In this document: piece by piece, positions 6,768 to 8,197 of the stretch
How the letters are laid out: every line of letters begins with the position of its first letter
Numbering within the stretch: position 1 is the first letter of the stretch
Source: Candidatus Zixiibacteriota bacterium
Lineage (GTDB): Bacteria > Zixibacteria > MSB-5A5 > GN15 > FEB-12
DNA length: 8,197 nt
Assembly (NCBI GenBank): GCA_016213305.1
Contig: JACRAV010000256.1
Location: 1 to 8,197, forward strand
Direction: 5' to 3'
Program-made: the position numbers and the translations under genes
The notes under the pieces: generated by a model
What the model was told of the DNA's origin: nothing
Databases searched by the model: none
Seen by the model: the letters and a program-made list of their open reading frames with translations, nothing else

Positions 6768-6773
6768 TGAATT

Positions 6774-6797
6774 GTACCCCACCCAACGGGTGGGGTA
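6774..6797 (+). repeat. REP palindrome L1 (GTAC foot), plus orientation
   Basis: GTAC foot with ACCCCACCC (6776-6784), loop AAC and GGGTGGGGT (6788-6796): a perfect 9-bp stem. It begins 6 bp after the ABC ATPase stop. It is the inverted partner of L3 at 6927-6950; the stem-loop core is its exact reverse complement. Confidence 0.85.
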
Positions 6798-6804
6798 TCT
6801 TATC

Positions 6805-6914
6805 GTCGAGAATAAAGACCCCACGCGTTGGCTTGGGTACACATGTATCTTGAGGTATTGTCGAGAATAAAGACCCCACGCGTTGGCTTGGGTACACATG
6901 TATCTTGAGGTATT
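6805..6914. repeat. Two exact 55-bp tandem repeats carrying a mutated REP palindrome
   Basis: Units 6805-6859 and 6860-6914 are identical; each begins GTCGAGAATAAAG and ends TTGAGGTATT. A third unit begins at 6915 and is identical for 20 bp before changing into the intact L3 palindrome. Inside each unit a minus-oriented 24-bp REP copy (6817-6840 and 6872-6895) differs from the intact form at three positions, each of which breaks a stem pair. The exact identity points to a recent duplication. Confidence 0.9.
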
Positions 6915-6926
6915 GTCGAGAATAAA

Positions 6927-6950
6927 GACCCCACCCGTTGGGTGGGGTAC
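6927..6950 (-). repeat. REP palindrome L3 (GTAC foot), minus orientation
   Basis: Intact copy: ACCCCACCC (6928-6936), loop GTT and GGGTGGGGT (6940-6948), with the GTAC foot read on the minus strand. It lies 28 bp beyond the RAYT stop codon. On the minus strand the hairpin is followed by CTTTATTCT, so it could also help end the RAYT transcript. Confidence 0.85.
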
Positions 6951-6978
6951 AAATACAAGAGAAGCAGAAATTATCTTC

Positions 6979-7473
6979 TCACTCGTCTGCGTACCAGTTA
7001 TAGCTTGACCATTTCCAATCGGCTGGGTCAGCGACGAGTCCGCGCGCGACCGGATTGAAATGGCAATACTCTACCGCCTGCCAGACTTCGTCTTCACTGC
7101 GGCAATTGCGATCAAAACACCGTCGTTGCCAGACCGCGTATTTGACGGTACCGTCGCGCATGACCTCAAGTTCTGGTACAGATTGTGGTCGAACCTCCCG
7201 AAGTCGGGCGAGGATTGTCTTTGCAGTTTGACGTTTGAATTCACCTACGAAGAGGCCGAGTTTCATGGTTACCGGCGGAACAAAAACGGCGTGAAGATGA
7301 TCGGGCATGATAACAAAGGCGAGAATGTCCACGCATTCCGTTCGGCAGATATCAAATAGTTGTTCCTGAACAATGGTGCACAAATCAGAATTCTCGAGAA
7401 TCGGCAGACGTTTGTGTGTGCAAAATGTGATGAAACGTGCACGACCATCATGATCGTAGTGCTTGAGACGCAT
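6979..7473 (-). CDS. REP-associated tyrosine transposase (RAYT, Y1/HUH family)
   Basis: RAYTs are single-copy HUH endonucleases related to IS200/IS605 TnpA that bind and cut REP/BIME palindromes on single strands. The 164 residues look full-length. Features: N-terminal HDGRARFITFCTHKR (8-22), the HUH metal-binding motif in VIMPDHLHAVF (54-64; His59 and His61), WQRRCFDRN (115-123), the likely nucleophile Tyr136 in VEYCHFNPVARGLV (134-147), and C-terminal DWKWSSYNWY. The motif set and WSSY ending match RAYTs rather than IS200 TnpA. ATG 7473 is supported by AAGGA 6 nt upstream. The gene is flanked on both sides by copies of one palindrome, its probable substrate. No tnpB or insertion-sequence ends are seen. 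Family assignment is firm; activity is inferred from intact motifs. Confidence 0.93.
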   Translation of the reverse strand: MRLKHYDHDGRARFITFCTHKRLPILENSDLCTIVQEQLFDICRTECVDILAFVIMPDHLHAVFVPPVTMKLGLFVGEFKRQTAKTILARLREVRPQSVPELEVMRDGTVKYAVWQRRCFDRNCRSEDEVWQAVEYCHFNPVARGLVADPADWKWSSYNWYADE

Positions 7474-7479
7474 AGTCGG

Positions 7480-7484
7480 TCCTT
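7480..7484 (-). promoter_or_regulatory. Ribosome binding site of the RAYT gene
   Basis: AAGGA on the minus strand, 6 nt before ATG 7473: good sequence and spacing. It fixes the start codon. Confidence 0.65.
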
Positions 7485-7513
7485 ATTATAAATTGGCAGA
7501 CTAAGTGGAGCAA
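7485..7513 (-). promoter_or_regulatory. Possible RAYT promoter
   Basis: On the minus strand, TTGCTC (7508-7513), a 17-bp spacer and a perfect TATAAT (7485-7490). The predicted start near 7478 would exclude the AAGGA site and leave a leader of about 5 nt. So either the promoter or the ribosome site may be coincidental. Confidence 0.35.
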
Positions 7514-7542
7514 GACTGAACCGCCTGGGGAAAAGGGAAGGA

Positions 7543-7566
7543 GTACCCCGCCCATAGGGGGGCTCC
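7543..7566 (+). repeat. Degenerate REP palindrome R2 (GTAC foot), plus orientation
   Basis: GTACCCCGCCC, ATA, then GGGGGG CTCC. It aligns with the intact REP copies over about 24 positions, including the shared flank GAGTACCCC, but has lost several stem pairs. With R1 at 7595-7618 it forms an inverted pair upstream of the RAYT gene. Confidence 0.55.
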
Positions 7567-7594
7567 ATAGTCATCTCATTTAGAAAGGCGAAAA

Positions 7595-7618
7595 GACCCC
7601 ACCCGTTGGGTGGGGTAC
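7595..7618 (-). repeat. REP palindrome R1 (GTAC foot), minus orientation
   Basis: ACCCCACCC (7596-7604), loop GTT and GGGTGGGGT (7608-7616). The 24-bp sequence is identical to L3 at 6927-6950 on the other side of the RAYT gene. It ends 21 bp before the -35 element of the alanine racemase promoter. Confidence 0.88.
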
Positions 7619-7639
7619 TCCACCCGCCCCCTCTTTTTC

Positions 7640-7668
7640 TTGCCAGCCGCCACAGATTTCTGTATAAG
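7640..7668 (+). promoter_or_regulatory. Sigma-70-type promoter of alanine racemase gene
   Basis: TTGCCA (7640-7645), a 17-bp spacer and TATAAG (7663-7668); each hexamer matches consensus at 5 of 6 positions. Only 6 bp separate the -10 from GTG 7675, so transcription should start at or next to the start codon, giving a leaderless mRNA. Confidence 0.65.
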
Positions 7669-7674
7669 ACTCCT

Positions 7675-8197
7675 GTGAAAACGCCCACTCTTCTCAACTG
7701 GATCACCCTCTCCCGCGCGGCGCTGGTGCAGAACGTGAAAGCCCTGGCCGGGCTGGCGAAAAGGCGGATACTGGCGCCATCGGTCAAGGCGAACGCCTAT
7801 GGCCACGGGATCCCGCAAATTGTCTCTATGCTTATCCCGCTCAAGCAGGTCGAGTATCTGGCGGTGCATTCAATAGAAGAGGCGATCGTCTGTCGCGAGC
7901 ATGGATGGCGGCGGAAGATCATGGTGCTGGGGCCGGTGCATCCGGCGGCGCTCGATCTGGTGCTCGAGTGCGATCTGGAGCCAGTGATTGTCGATCGACA
8001 GACTTTGACCACGCTGGGGAAACTCTCGACCCGCCGTCATAAAAAGATTCTCACCCATCTGAAACTGGAAACCGGCACCAACCGTCAGGGGGTCACCGAA
8101 AAGGAACTCCCCGGCTTTGCGGCAATTTATAAGCGGTATCCGTTGCTTCGGGCATATGGCGCCTCGACTCATTTCGCCAATATCGAAGATACCACCA
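7675..8197 (+). CDS. alr: Alanine racemase, N-terminal part
   Basis: Alanine racemase interconverts L- and D-alanine with pyridoxal 5'-phosphate (PLP), supplying D-alanine for peptidoglycan. The frame is open to the window edge and gives 174 residues of a protein usually about 360-390 long. SVKANAYGHG (36-45) is the PLP-binding motif with Lys38 as the Schiff-base lysine. YLAVHSIEEA, KIMVLGPVHP, ETGTNRQGV (132-140) and STHFANIEDT (164-173) follow in the order expected for the TIM-barrel domain. Arg137 corresponds to the Arg near the PLP ring; the canonical segment is DTGMxRLG, so this is a variant form. GTG 7675 is chosen because a near-consensus promoter ends 6 bp before it and the protein starts correctly there; no Shine-Dalgarno is visible. 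The catalytic Tyr of the C-terminal domain is outside the window. Confidence 0.93.
   Translation, partial: MKTPTLLNWITLSRAALVQNVKALAGLAKRRILAPSVKANAYGHGIPQIVSMLIPLKQVEYLAVHSIEEAIVCREHGWRRKIMVLGPVHPAALDLVLECDLEPVIVDRQTLTTLGKLSTRRHKKILTHLKLETGTNRQGVTEKELPGFAAIYKRYPLLRAYGASTHFANIEDTT

Noticed and set aside
6453..6899. Minus-strand frames with repeated YPSQRVGSLFSTI-like peptides
   Set aside because: These are translations of the 55-bp and REP repeats plus the antisense of the ABC gene. Such frames are easily mis-annotated as proteins.
6774..6950. CRISPR array
   Set aside because: There are only two exact units with no variable spacers and no cas genes; the repeated palindrome also occurs beyond the RAYT gene.
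6979..7473. IS200/IS605 insertion sequence
   Set aside because: The transposase has the same HUH chemistry, but there is no tnpB, no defined IS ends, and the flanking palindromes occur as multiple REP-like copies, fitting a RAYT better.
7269..7869. Minus-strand frames across the RAYT upstream region and alanine racemase
   Set aside because: They read through REP DNA and antisense to the racemase gene. The plus frame from GTG 7675 gives a clear alanine racemase.

Overview
The window looks like a chromosomal replication-origin region from an uncultured Gram-negative bacterium of moderate-to-high GC content. It runs from the 3' end of dnaA through a putative oriC, dnaN, recF and an ABC ATPase to the 5' end of an alanine racemase gene. 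Gene content and style (a large TPR membrane protein, short intergenic palindromes, a REP-associated transposase) suggest a candidate phylum near the FCB group, such as Zixibacteria. That placement is an impression only; nothing in the sequence proves it.

Layout: 1-266 is the end of dnaA (DNA-binding domain IV). 267-548 is non-coding and carries two perfect, inverted DnaA boxes, a GC-rich spacer and DnaA-trio-like triplets beside an AT-rich stretch: a plausible oriC. 549-1661 is dnaN, closed by a strong intrinsic terminator. 1721-4312, on the minus strand, is an 863-residue protein with a polytopic membrane half (possibly GT-C glycosyltransferase-like) and a TPR half built from a 183-residue internal duplication. 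It separates dnaN from recF. 4313-4611 is a repeat-rich spacer with two unrelated short palindromic elements, one having the GTAG foot typical of REP sequences. 4612-5700 is recF, translationally coupled (TGATG) to 5700-6767, a CUT1/MalK-type sugar-importer ATPase with no permease nearby.

6768-7674 is an accessory island. A minus-strand REP-associated tyrosine transposase (RAYT, HUH/Y1 family; 6979-7473) is flanked on both sides by copies of one palindrome with a constant 5' GTAC foot. On the left are an outward pair plus two exact 55-bp tandem units carrying a mutated palindrome; on the right is an inverted pair. This is the arrangement of a 'REPtron', a RAYT gene with its cognate REP/BIME substrates. 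7675 to the end is the start of an alanine racemase gene with a near-consensus promoter that would produce a leaderless mRNA.

The replication genes form one functional set: DnaA opens the origin, DnaN is the polymerase clamp and RecF loads RecA at gaps. The ABC ATPase, racemase and TPR protein are neighbours without an obvious replication role. The RAYT/REP island is the most interesting non-housekeeping element.
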